From Bacteroidia bacterium (lineage in GTDB: Bacteria > Bacteroidota > Bacteroidia > Bacteroidales > UBA12481): a stretch of 25,743 bases of DNA. The notes beneath the pieces are model-generated. The model was not told the origin of the DNA, did no database searches, and saw nothing but the letters and a program-made list of their open reading frames with translations. A program made the translations under genes and the position numbers. Positions 1 to 8,161 of this stretch are shown here, piece by piece; the stretch's first letter is position 1; each line of letters opens with the position of its first letter. The stretch lies in assembly GCA_026391235.1 (NCBI GenBank), contig JAPLDV010000686.1, positions 1 through 25,743 on the forward strand, given 5' to 3'.

Positions 1-1383
1 TACAACATCCATCCAATCAGTTCCCTTCTGCTCTTTGTGAGTTTTCTGAACTACCTCAAAGAGCCCATTCCTGTCGGAATCTCTTTTAATCATATAATCA
101 AGCACTTTTTCGCAAGTGGGTTTAAACCGGCGAAGCCAGGCAATATCACCGGTCAGGTCGAATTGTTCTGCAACATTGATAGTATAAGCGGGCTGGGCGT
201 CGAGCATGTATCCCCACTGGCACTCATAAAAGCCATCCGGCCGGAAAGTATTCGGCATGGCGTCGGTTGAGTCATGATGCCACCGCGGAAGTACCCTGCC
301 ATCCGGCATAATGGCATGTTCTTTGGCATATTCAAGTGCCTGCGAGAACCCATTGATGAAATCCGGAGAATTGATGGCATTCCCGAACAAGGCGAGCCAG
401 GGCTCCTGCAACACTGCCCACCCGGTGCGCCAACCATTCGATCCGTACAGGTTTTTGTCCACAACGCCATACCGCCCGATCGTGTTCAGAATTTCATTTA
501 CCGACTCCTCCTTAATCCCTTTTAATACTCCCCGGTCGTATTCCTCATCATAGGTCAGCGCCTTCATGATGAACTGATTGCTGATTGATGACTTACTGAC
601 GGTGAAGGGGGCAAAAACGCTTTCACCTGTTGTGATAAAGCGTCTCAATCCGAATTTCGTGTCAACTGATTGAAAAGAGGAGGACTGAGCCACCGAATGT
701 ATGTCATTCTTCCGATGGCTGAATGTTGCGGTTTTGAAAGTCTTATCATCGTTATCCGAAAAGATTCTCAGGCAACTGTTCCTGCTTCTGCTCCAGAAAG
801 TGATCGTTGCTGCATTTACTCCGTAGGCATCGCCGGTTTCGTTGAGAAACCGGTTCCAGGCAACGCCTCCGTTATCAAGCATTGCTCCATCCCACGTTTG
901 CATGGAATTGAACTGCCAGCATGGAAAAAAATTCTCATCTACAATTCCATCATTTAAATACTGACGGTTGATCAGCCAGCTGATATCATTCCCGGTTATT
1001 TTAAAGATCCATTGTTCTGTTACGGCAAATGCTGCAGAGCCGAATTTTATCCCGTCAACCTGTACGGTGTTCGTGTTAATGGTAACAATTGGCAAGGGAA
1101 GGCATTGTTTTGATGAATACAACGAATCACCTGATTTGATCCCTGAAAATGCGGTGTTGCCATTCCCTGTTACCGTTGTACCTTTTACCATGATCTGATC
1201 CAATACACAGCCGGCGGAATAGTTTATCCGTATGGCCAAATCTCCGCTGCCAACGGTAAGAGTTACTGTTTTTTTGCCTTTGTCATGAACAACGGGAGAT
1301 GTCTGAGAGAAAACGGAGGTGCCTGCTGTTATTACATTTAGCAGGATAATGGTGCCAATTGAGATTCTTTTAAATGCTTTCAT
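1..1383 (-). CDS. Secreted six-hairpin (alpha/alpha)6 glycosidase-like protein, partial
   Basis: The reading frame is open from the ATG at 1383 to the window edge, so the C-terminus is missing; 461 residues are visible. The start MKAFKRISIG leads into a hydrophobic stretch ending near SVFSQ, a signal peptide, so the protein is exported. The N-terminal half looks like a beta-sandwich. The second half has the alpha-helical pattern of six-hairpin glycosidases: a GWRTGWAVLQEPW stretch, a PRWHHDS segment, and near the edge DRNGLFEV followed by GTDWMD, a typical hairpin and acidic active-site type of motif. The family number (GH63/GH78-like or another) cannot be decided from this fragment. It lies downstream of two other glycosidase genes on the same strand, with a palindromic element about 40 nt before its start. 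Superfamily is fairly sure; substrate is unknown. Confidence 0.7.
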   Translation of the reverse strand, partial: MKAFKRISIGTIILLNVITAGTSVFSQTSPVVHDKGKKTVTLTVGSGDLAIRINYSAGCVLDQIMVKGTTVTGNGNTAFSGIKSGDSLYSSKQCLPLPIVTINTNTVQVDGIKFGSAAFAVTEQWIFKITGNDISWLINRQYLNDGIVDENFFPCWQFNSMQTWDGAMLDNGGVAWNRFLNETGDAYGVNAATITFWSRSRNSCLRIFSDNDDKTFKTATFSHRKNDIHSVAQSSSFQSVDTKFGLRRFITTGESVFAPFTVSKSSISNQFIMKALTYDEEYDRGVLKGIKEESVNEILNTIGRYGVVDKNLYGSNGWRTGWAVLQEPWLALFGNAINSPDFINGFSQALEYAKEHAIMPDGRVLPRWHHDSTDAMPNTFRPDGFYECQWGYMLDAQPAYTINVAEQFDLTGDIAWLRRFKPTCEKVLDYMIKRDSDRNGLFEVVQKTHKEQKGTDWMDVV

Positions 1384-1424
1384 ACGTTAAAGTATCAAAT
1401 TTTGTAATAGTACCAATTCGGGTC

Positions 1425-1540
1425 AATATACTGCTAACGGGTATATTTTTACTTTTTCATCTTGGGTTGATGGGTTTAAAAGTTGATGTGTTTAAACCGA
1501 TCAACCTATCAACCATTAATCTACAACCGTTGTAAGTATA
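1425..1540. repeat. Intergenic element copy 1 (palindrome, stem-loop, gene-3'-end-like tail)
   Basis: Three blocks are seen in order. (a) 1425-1447 is an inverted repeat, AATATAC / 9 nt / GTATATT. (b) 1465-1506 is a stem-loop: GGTTGATGGGTTTAAA pairs with TTTAAACCGATCAACC with one mismatch in 16, loop of 10. (c) 1516-1540 resembles the last codons of the gene ending at 4481. The same three blocks recur in the same order and orientation at about 4379-4505; the 40-bp core matches at about 35 of 40 positions. Block (a) lies about 40 nt before the start at 1383. The stem-loop sits after the stop at 1545 and could end transcription, though no T-run follows it. Function is inferred only. Confidence 0.65.
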
Positions 1541-1544
1541 ACTG

Positions 1545-4346
1545 TTATTCTTCCCGCACCATCGGCACCAGCAATACCGGCCCAAGCAGTCCCGAAGGGC
1601 AGGGAATCCAGTCAATGCCTTTCCTGACCCACGGAAACAGGAAGTCGCCGATGGTGAATGTTTGCATATCCTCGCCCAGCGTCTTCATCCAGGGGATTCC
1701 TCGGATGTCGAGGTCTGCTGCCCTGTTCGCCGGCGCGTTGGCTACTTCGACTTCCAGAAGATTGTAACCTTCTTTAGCGAGAACTTCGGTTGTCACTCTC
1801 ATGGGCCGCGAGATGAGGTCGCCAAGAACCTTGCCGTTGAGGTGGACCCTTGCGGTGTGGCGGACTTCGCCAAGATCGATGGACCAGGCATCGGCCGAAA
1901 TGGCAGGAGTTGCGAAGCGCAAGGTATAACTCGCCACTCCGGAAAAGGCCCGCAAGGCTGCAGACTGGTCCGACTTCCATTCAGTCCACGAAACGAGATC
2001 GGTAACTGTTTCCTTATGGGGAATTATTTCACCGCCTTCGAGGAAGGTAACATCCCACTTCCCTGTCAGTATCACCGGCTCTCCGGATGGTACGAAGCGG
2101 GACCAGGCAGTGCCGGTGACTGCGTTGTCGAGTATACGAACAATGCAGGATTGGCGGGGTTCGAGCTGAAGGTGCAGGGCGCAGCCGTAATCCCTGTTAT
2201 TCTTCATTCCGGCGATTCCGCTGGTGCCGGTCATAGGATCGAAAACGACGGCTGATATTCCGGAGGAGGCCAGAGGTATCCATTCATCTATCCGCCTGTT
2301 TTCAGCGGGATTGGTAATGAAATAGGTAGCGCCGTCCTTATCGTGGCGGCGGATATAACGCAGGCCGGTATCGGTCAGTTTTTCTCGTGGGATATGCGCC
2401 TTAGCCATGCAGGAGAGGATATCATCACCAAAAATGATCATCCCCTTGCCGCAGTGGCCCACGCCGGATGCGCCGGCGCTGCGTTTCAGCTCTTCAATCC
2501 TGTCCATCGTTTTCCTGAAGCGTTCGCGCTGCTCGCGAAGCTTGCCCAGGCCAGGAACATCCGCCGGCAGAGTGCCATGAAGGATGACGGTAGCACCCTC
2601 ATTTACCCATTGCACAATCCGCTCCATGGTTTCAACAGGTATCCGCACGCAATCGCTCACAATCAGTGCCCGATAAGTGGTGCCGGGTGCCACCAGCTGC
2701 CCGCCGGCAACATGGATGGCCTCCAGCAGCCGGTCGCTGGTGTAATCGAAATCATGACCGGCGCGCCAGAGTTCACCGGCCACCGGAGGCCCGGTATAGT
2801 CCATGGTAACGGTTCCCGGCGGGGCGGTAAAGCCGCCAAACCTTTGCGACCAGATATCAAAGATGGGATAGTACACCAGCACATCGGCATCCGGCCGGCC
2901 GGCCTGCAAAAACGACTGGCAGCGCGTGATGTAATCGCATAATTGCTTGCCTTGCCGCCACATGGGATTGAAGGAACCGAGGTGGGTGCCGGCATAAAAG
3001 AGCCAGCCCGGCCACCGTGCTTCAGCCGGCGAATAACTGATACCATGGAACATGGTGTGGTTCACCCCGGCCACAAAGTCATAATCGATCTTTTCTTTAA
3101 TAGCCTCCAGGGGTGTGTTCAGGATAGGTCCCATGCAGGTGAGTGTTTCAGAAGATACCAGCGGTTTGCCCAGTATGTGTGCTGCAGATGCCGGTATTTT
3201 GGCACGGCGGAAGAAATGGTCGGTCGCATAATCACCGTTCCGGATGAACCAGTCGCGCGGTCCGCCCATATCGGCCTGTGGAATATCGTATAATGCATTG
3301 ATATCAAGTTCATTTCCCGGTTCATTGATAGTTTCTCCGGTGATACGGCAGCCATAATCCGCTGCCCATTTCCGAAAGGTTACGGTGAACTTGTCGATCA
3401 TCAGGTCGGAAACGGTTTGCCGGTAGTCGCAGGCAACACGCGAAACCACATCCGGTTCCCCCTGTCCCATGAAAGCAGGAAGTTGCCGGCGAAGGTCATA
3501 CCCGCGGCGTTTGGCGAATTCATCCAGCAGTCCCGGGGTCCAGTTGAGATTGATCTCCCAGGAATCGTTCATGAAAGCACGAGGCATATCGGCTTTTGCC
3601 AGACCTTTGAAAGCCTGGTCGAAATGCCCGAGATAGCCTCGTACTGCCACTGAGTCGAGGTGGTCCACCACCGGGCCACTACCATCGGGAGTGGCCATGC
3701 GGACCCGGGAGCTGCCGCGGCGGGTAAGCACGGCGTAATAGGATTCTTTGGCTGTTGTGATCAAATTCCAAGGCGAAGCCTGGTCCCGTGCCTTTTTGGT
3801 CAGGTCGGTCGTCGTGCCATCGGGACTCATGAGGACCAGGGCATTAAGGTCCTGCAGATCCTCCTGCGAAAGAGCGGCGGTATCTCCGTTGGTCCAATGC
3901 CTGACCTCCACCGTCGCGCAGGATTCTTGGCGGGGAACCCAGGGCCCGCCGAAAGCCCAGCCGGGGACCGGCGCTATATCAGCATCCATACCGAGCCGGC
4001 GGGCTTCCCGGATGGCATGCACAACGGCATCCACCCACTCCGGTGAGAGATAGCCAAGTGGATGCGCCTGTTCGTCCCTCACATCCAGCAAATTAACAAT
4101 CGTGACCCCGCCGATGCCGATTCTCTGCATGGCTTCGAGACCTGCGGTGATATCTGATTTTGTTACCGAGCACCCATGCCACCACCACCAGGTCCACGGC
4201 CTTACTTCAGCGCGCATCGTATCGAAGCCATATTCGCCTGTCAGCCTTACTGGATCGGATGCCTGGTTTATCTGGCAGGGAGAGCTGCTTACCAGCATGA
4301 TTAAACCTGACAGCAGGAAGAGGGATATTTTGAAAAATACTTTCAT
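1545..4346 (-). CDS. Secreted GH106-type glycoside hydrolase (alpha-L-rhamnosidase-like)
   Basis: A 933-residue exported enzyme. The ATG at 4346 (MKVFFKISLF) gives a good signal peptide; a GTG nine bases upstream is possible but less likely. Diagnostic segments are RPWTWWWWHG near residues 49-58, then an LEAMQRIGIGGV stretch, ITGETINEPGNEL, SSETLTCMGP, and a GVNHTMFHG segment before PGWLFYAGTHLG, all arranged as in GH106 rhamnosidases. The C-terminal ~200 residues form a jelly-roll-like module ending in SGLLGPVLLVP, also typical. GH106 enzymes cleave alpha-L-rhamnosyl bonds, as in rhamnogalacturonan; several relatives in the family have unknown substrates, so rhamnose is an expectation, not a proof. 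Length is slightly short for the family. The gene appears more GC-rich than both neighbours and is flanked by direct repeats (see findings). Confidence 0.85.
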   Translation of the reverse strand: MKVFFKISLFLLSGLIMLVSSSPCQINQASDPVRLTGEYGFDTMRAEVRPWTWWWWHGCSVTKSDITAGLEAMQRIGIGGVTIVNLLDVRDEQAHPLGYLSPEWVDAVVHAIREARRLGMDADIAPVPGWAFGGPWVPRQESCATVEVRHWTNGDTAALSQEDLQDLNALVLMSPDGTTTDLTKKARDQASPWNLITTAKESYYAVLTRRGSSRVRMATPDGSGPVVDHLDSVAVRGYLGHFDQAFKGLAKADMPRAFMNDSWEINLNWTPGLLDEFAKRRGYDLRRQLPAFMGQGEPDVVSRVACDYRQTVSDLMIDKFTVTFRKWAADYGCRITGETINEPGNELDINALYDIPQADMGGPRDWFIRNGDYATDHFFRRAKIPASAAHILGKPLVSSETLTCMGPILNTPLEAIKEKIDYDFVAGVNHTMFHGISYSPAEARWPGWLFYAGTHLGSFNPMWRQGKQLCDYITRCQSFLQAGRPDADVLVYYPIFDIWSQRFGGFTAPPGTVTMDYTGPPVAGELWRAGHDFDYTSDRLLEAIHVAGGQLVAPGTTYRALIVSDCVRIPVETMERIVQWVNEGATVILHGTLPADVPGLGKLREQRERFRKTMDRIEELKRSAGASGVGHCGKGMIIFGDDILSCMAKAHIPREKLTDTGLRYIRRHDKDGATYFITNPAENRRIDEWIPLASSGISAVVFDPMTGTSGIAGMKNNRDYGCALHLQLEPRQSCIVRILDNAVTGTAWSRFVPSGEPVILTGKWDVTFLEGGEIIPHKETVTDLVSWTEWKSDQSAALRAFSGVASYTLRFATPAISADAWSIDLGEVRHTARVHLNGKVLGDLISRPMRVTTEVLAKEGYNLLEVEVANAPANRAADLDIRGIPWMKTLGEDMQTFTIGDFLFPWVRKGIDWIPCPSGLLGPVLLVPMVREE

Positions 4347-4378
4347 GAAAAACACTTATTGATTAAGCCCCGTGGTCA

Positions 4379-4505
4379 GATATACTGCAAACGGGTATAA
4401 ATATGTTTATTGTTTATCTTATTCAACTTGCTTTGATGGGTTTATAAGTTGATGAGCTTAAACCTATCAACGACAAAACCCTAATCCAGAGCCGCTGTAA
4501 GTATA
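4379..4505. repeat. Intergenic element copy 2 (palindrome, stem-loop, gene 3' end)
   Basis: This is the second copy of the element at 1425-1540, in the same orientation. The palindromic block is TATAC / TGCAAACGG / GTATA at 4381-4399, about 35 nt upstream of the ATG at 4346. The core 4432-4471 is 40 nt long and can fold, pairing TTGATGGGTTTA with TAAACCTATCAA with one mismatch. The tail 4481-4505 is the last codons and stop of the GH101-like gene; the matching tail in copy 1 lies after a stop codon. The spacing between palindrome and core differs by about 14 nt between copies, so the blocks are conserved separately. Confidence 0.65.
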
Positions 4506-6634
4506 GTATCAATAACCAATTTAACCGGTGCCGTAGCGCCCAGCTTCATCGTTATGGTTTTTCCTGCGATTTTATAATCGTTAAAAGGCTTTTTCCCTTC
4601 TTTGGAAAGTGAAAAAGCTTTCAGTTTTTTACCAGTGAATTCTTCAGGAAGCACCCATTCAAATGAGCCGCCATCGCGGCTATACGCGTAAACCGCACCA
4701 TTGCGCGGAATGAACCGCTCTTCGTTGTGCGCCACAATGGTTTCGCCATATTTAACCACAAGTTCATTGTTGATTATTGTCATAACCACTTCACCATTAT
4801 TGAACTCAGTGCGGAGACCATCCGGAATTTCCTGGTAATTGGTCATTTCACGCTCTAAATAAAAATGATACAGAAAAGTGCCTTCATAAATCACCTGTAC
4901 GATCAAATCCCAGTCTTTCTGAAACGACAGGGTGAGCCCCCCCGGAGGACACCATCTGTCCATATCATTATTCTTCCAGGCAACCGGATCAATGGTTTCT
5001 TTATTGAGGGTTTTATAGGAAATATCCTGGTGAATTGAGCTCCCTAAAGCATAGTCCATGCGCGTAAGGTGACCGAAATGACTGCCCCTGCCGCCCCCTA
5101 CGAGTTTGCGGTGCCAGATGGGCAGTGCTTGCCGGGAGAAGTCGCTGTGCCACATCCCTGCAAAAACTTTTGTCAGGTCGAAAGGCAGGCCGTTTTGCCC
5201 TTCGGTTGTAAGTGAAACTCCCTTGTTCCGGAAATATTCTGCTACCGGCATCAGGCCTGCTATCAGTTCTTCTGCAAGCCCGATTCCTTTTTCAGGAATA
5301 TTTACACTTACCCGGGTATTATCGATCTGTAAGGTTTTCTGCAACTTCACGAACTTAAACATTTCGTCGAAACGCTTGAATGCCTGTCCGCTCTCCACAT
5401 CCAGGCAGTGTGAAACCGAGCCGTTAATACCGAATTCGCTCATGTTCGAAAAAATGAATTTATCGTCCCAGTGCAAACTATTCCGATAGGCATCATCGAT
5501 ATTGCTGTGGAAGGTGAGGAGCGCATTGTGATTTTTGCAGTACCGGCCCAGCTGGCTGATTCCATACGCTCCGCCGATATCGGTATTAATGTCTCCGTAA
5601 GAAGGATAAAAGGTGTCATGTCCTTTGTACTGCCAACCAACCAGATGCGGCGCCTGGGGAATACCGTCGGTTACGTTTTCGATGGCTGAAACGATCTCTT
5701 CGGTTTGTTTTAAGGTAGTCACCACTCCAAAGTCCGGAATGGCCAGAAAGACTTTGTACCACAGGGTTTCGAAATAGAACTGATCAAGATCGGGAATACG
5801 GCGATTGACCCACAGTGCGTAGTCGGCGTGGTCGGCACGTTTATCCTGATTAATATCCTGAAGGAAAACGACTTCAAATTGCAAAGGTTGCTGAATGACG
5901 TTTCGAACCCGGTATTGATAAGCATTGGGACCGATCTGATACTTTTTTTCAGGGGTAATGCAGTGTAAATAGGGAAGGAGGGGGTAGTTTCCAAAACCGA
6001 ATACAGCCAGCTCATCAGGAAGATAAATGACCCCATGTATGGATGGGGCTTCACCAGGTTCGGCACTTCCGAGGATTCCCCGTTCATCATAGGTCCACAT
6101 TTTACCTCCGCTCGCGGGGTCAGGGGCTCCGGCACGGAAACGCCAGTATTCATATTTTTTGTTGGCACACGTTAAAAGCGGGAGGTTTTTCCATGCCACC
6201 GATGTTATTTCAGCTTTGGGGTCCTGGATATTTTTCAGCTGGAATATCATGCGGTGGTCAACCAGCATAAAACACAAATCAAACCTGAATGATTTGCCGG
6301 GTACCGACATCTGGTAGGTGTACCAGGTTCCCTGCCAAACGGGTACCTTGATTTCTTTTACCAGAATATTCCATTGATCCCAGGGAATTGATTGTCCATT
6401 GAGAACTATGGTGCCTGTTTCATCAGCGCCCTCAAACCGGGAGTTTGTTGGCTTATAGGTATAACTTCTGATAATAGGTTTGTCGGGATACAAGGTAACC
6501 TCCAGAAATTCGTTCGAAATGATAAAAGAATTGCCTTTGACCTTACCGGAGGGATCCCCGGTAAGATTTTGTTCATTACCCGGATTGCTGCTAAAAGATA
6601 AAAACAGGAAAATCGAACATAGAATTGCTTTCAT
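4481..6634 (-). CDS. Secreted compact GH101-like glycoside hydrolase (endo-alpha-N-acetylgalactosaminidase-like)
   Basis: 717 residues, beginning MKAILCSIFLFLSFSS, a signal peptide. An N-terminal beta-sandwich (about 35-260) is followed by a calcium-loop-like DINQDKRADHADYALW at 260-275; GH101 enzymes have a comparable D-x-N-x-D loop just before the barrel. Then come LVGWQYKGHDTFYPSYGDI (331-349), with GHD and PxYGDI as in GH101, ALLTFHSNIDDAY (371-383), LQIDNTRV with Asp438 as possible nucleophile, and SLTTEGQNG with Glu478 as possible acid/base. A short beta-rich C-terminal domain ends the protein. GH101 enzymes release core-1 disaccharide from mucin-type O-glycans. Family members usually exceed 1000 residues and carry binding modules, which are absent here. 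It could be a related unclassified family; residue roles are my alignment by eye. Confidence 0.65.
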   Translation of the reverse strand: MKAILCSIFLFLSFSSNPGNEQNLTGDPSGKVKGNSFIISNEFLEVTLYPDKPIIRSYTYKPTNSRFEGADETGTIVLNGQSIPWDQWNILVKEIKVPVWQGTWYTYQMSVPGKSFRFDLCFMLVDHRMIFQLKNIQDPKAEITSVAWKNLPLLTCANKKYEYWRFRAGAPDPASGGKMWTYDERGILGSAEPGEAPSIHGVIYLPDELAVFGFGNYPLLPYLHCITPEKKYQIGPNAYQYRVRNVIQQPLQFEVVFLQDINQDKRADHADYALWVNRRIPDLDQFYFETLWYKVFLAIPDFGVVTTLKQTEEIVSAIENVTDGIPQAPHLVGWQYKGHDTFYPSYGDINTDIGGAYGISQLGRYCKNHNALLTFHSNIDDAYRNSLHWDDKFIFSNMSEFGINGSVSHCLDVESGQAFKRFDEMFKFVKLQKTLQIDNTRVSVNIPEKGIGLAEELIAGLMPVAEYFRNKGVSLTTEGQNGLPFDLTKVFAGMWHSDFSRQALPIWHRKLVGGGRGSHFGHLTRMDYALGSSIHQDISYKTLNKETIDPVAWKNNDMDRWCPPGGLTLSFQKDWDLIVQVIYEGTFLYHFYLEREMTNYQEIPDGLRTEFNNGEVVMTIINNELVVKYGETIVAHNEERFIPRNGAVYAYSRDGGSFEWVLPEEFTGKKLKAFSLSKEGKKPFNDYKIAGKTITMKLGATAPVKLVIDTILTAALD

Positions 6635-6866
6635 TTAATAATTTCTTATTACGGTAAAGGAAGCCTTCTGCATTGCTGTCATACCATGCCTTTTCATGAT
6701 CTTCTAAAGGTTAGGATTAATGGATAAAGGTAGATAATCAATGCAATTGATGTTGCACTTTTTAAATGATATTCTCGTTCAGATCCACTCGTAAAACCAG
6801 ATTTCTGGAATTCAGTATTTGCAGGCGGGAATGATTAATTTTAGCACTTAAATTAACACCTTCATC

Positions 6867-7187
6867 ATGAGCGATTCATTTATCCATACGGTTTTCTTCT
6901 GGCTCAGGGAGCCGCAGAATGACGCGCACCGTCAGGAATTCGAAGCCTCCATCAAACGCTTTTTAACCGGTTCGGAATTTGCTGGATCGTGGCACGTGGG
7001 CACACCAGCCGGCACCGGCCGGACAGTGGTCGACAACTCCTATACCTATTGCCTGGTTGTAACCTTTTCATCGGCCGCCAATCAGGACAGGTACCAGACC
7101 GAACCTGCCCACCTGAAATTCATCGAAGAAGCTGGTCCCCTCTGGGAGCGGGTCCAGGTATATGATTCCATTGCTTTACCGTATTGA
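6867..7187 (+). CDS. Dabb (stress-responsive A/B barrel) domain protein
   Basis: 106 residues forming one ferredoxin-like alpha/beta barrel domain. FIHTVFFWLREP at the N-terminus (first strand with the conserved H-x-V-x-F/x-W/L pattern), a central WHVGTPAGTGRTVVDNSYTY segment, and the ending HLKFIEEAGPLWERVQVYDS match the Dabb family (PF07876). There is no signal peptide, so it is cytoplasmic. Members are small dimeric proteins; a few are polyketide-cyclising or related enzymes, most have no known role. In Bacteroidota and Planctomycetota they often lie beside sugar oxidoreductase and isomerase-like genes, as here: the next gene starts 24 nt downstream on the same strand. Family call is firm, function unknown. 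Confidence 0.85.
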   Translation: MSDSFIHTVFFWLREPQNDAHRQEFEASIKRFLTGSEFAGSWHVGTPAGTGRTVVDNSYTYCLVVTFSSAANQDRYQTEPAHLKFIEEAGPLWERVQVYDSIALPY

Positions 7188-7211
7188 CCAGGAACCAGAT
7201 TATAAACTATC

Positions 7212-8054
7212 ATGAAATTTACCAGACGCAATTTTATCAAAACTACCGGCACCGGTATTGCAGCAGCGGGCATACCGGCATTCGGAAACAGCATGAATGC
7301 AACCCCGTCGTCCGTTGCATCACACTCTTTCCGGCTGGCTGTGGCGGGTTATACATTTGCCAAAATCGACCTCGACCAGTCGCTGGTGATGATGAAGAGG
7401 GTGGGGATGAACCTCATTGGGGTAAAAGACTTCCATCTGCCGCTGACCAGTTCACAGGAGGTTATCGATCAGACCCTGGCCAAAATGAAATCCTTCGGGG
7501 TTGAGCCGTATGGGGTGGGGCCCATTTATATGAAATCGGACGAGGCTGTTGAGCAGGCTTTTACTTATGCGAAAAAGGTGGGGGTCAGGCTGCTGGTGGG
7601 AGTGCCTGATGCTCAATTCCTGCCTTACGTGGAAAAGAAGGTGAAGGAAACCGGCATCCGGGTGGCGATCCATAATCATGGACCTGATATGCCGCTTTAC
7701 CCAAGTGCCGGTGATATCTGGGCCGAAATCAAAAACCTCGATTCCCGGATCGGATTTTGTCTGGATATCGGCCATACCGTGCGCCTGGGCCTGGATCCTA
7801 TTGAAGCATTCAACCGCTATCAGGAGCGTATCTTCGATTTTCATATCTGGGATACGGATAAAGCCGAAAAGGCCGGTGGGTGCGTTGAAGCGGGTCGCGG
7901 AATCATCGACTTTCCGAAATTTTTCAAAACCATCATGAAAGCAAAATATGCCGGAACGGTCAGCCTTGAGTACACCAAGGACATGAGCGATCCACTGCCC
8001 GGTGTTGCGGAATCGATTGGCTATTTTCGCGGGGTTCTTGCAGAGCTTGGATGA
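7212..8054 (+). CDS. Tat-exported sugar phosphate isomerase/epimerase-like TIM-barrel protein
   Basis: 280 residues. The leader MKFTRRNFIKTTGTGIAAAG has a twin-arginine motif (TRRNFIK), so the folded protein is probably exported by Tat. The mature part is a xylose-isomerase-like/AP-endonuclease-2 TIM barrel (PF01261): VAIHNHGPDM in the middle, GFCLDIGHTVRLG, FDFHIWDTDK, VEAGRGIIDFPKFF and a final TVSLEYTKD, giving the His, Asp and Glu ligands of the usual metal site. True intracellular isomerases have no Tat leader; exported relatives have been linked to keto-sugar chemistry such as beta-elimination of 3-keto-glycosides. That role is inferred here. It is likely co-transcribed with the Dabb gene just upstream. 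Confidence 0.85.
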   Translation: MKFTRRNFIKTTGTGIAAAGIPAFGNSMNATPSSVASHSFRLAVAGYTFAKIDLDQSLVMMKRVGMNLIGVKDFHLPLTSSQEVIDQTLAKMKSFGVEPYGVGPIYMKSDEAVEQAFTYAKKVGVRLLVGVPDAQFLPYVEKKVKETGIRVAIHNHGPDMPLYPSAGDIWAEIKNLDSRIGFCLDIGHTVRLGLDPIEAFNRYQERIFDFHIWDTDKAEKAGGCVEAGRGIIDFPKFFKTIMKAKYAGTVSLEYTKDMSDPLPGVAESIGYFRGVLAELG

Positions 8055-8161
8055 TCCGGGCGGAAACCGGAAAATGTCAGCTGACGGCGAAAATCAATGA
8101 AAATCAGGCTTTTGTTACCTGGAGGTTGTAAACGGATACCTTTAGGGAAAATAGGATAGAA

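Noticed and set aside
1662..4046. Plus-strand open frames of 116-199 residues inside the GH106-type gene
   Set aside because: They are antisense shadows of a GC-rich gene and show no recognisable domains or signal peptides.
4381..4399. Typical LacI-type operator
   Set aside because: Only one half (TGCAAACG) resembles the LacI/GalR pattern; the symmetric arms are TATAC/GTATA, so assignment to that family is not supported.
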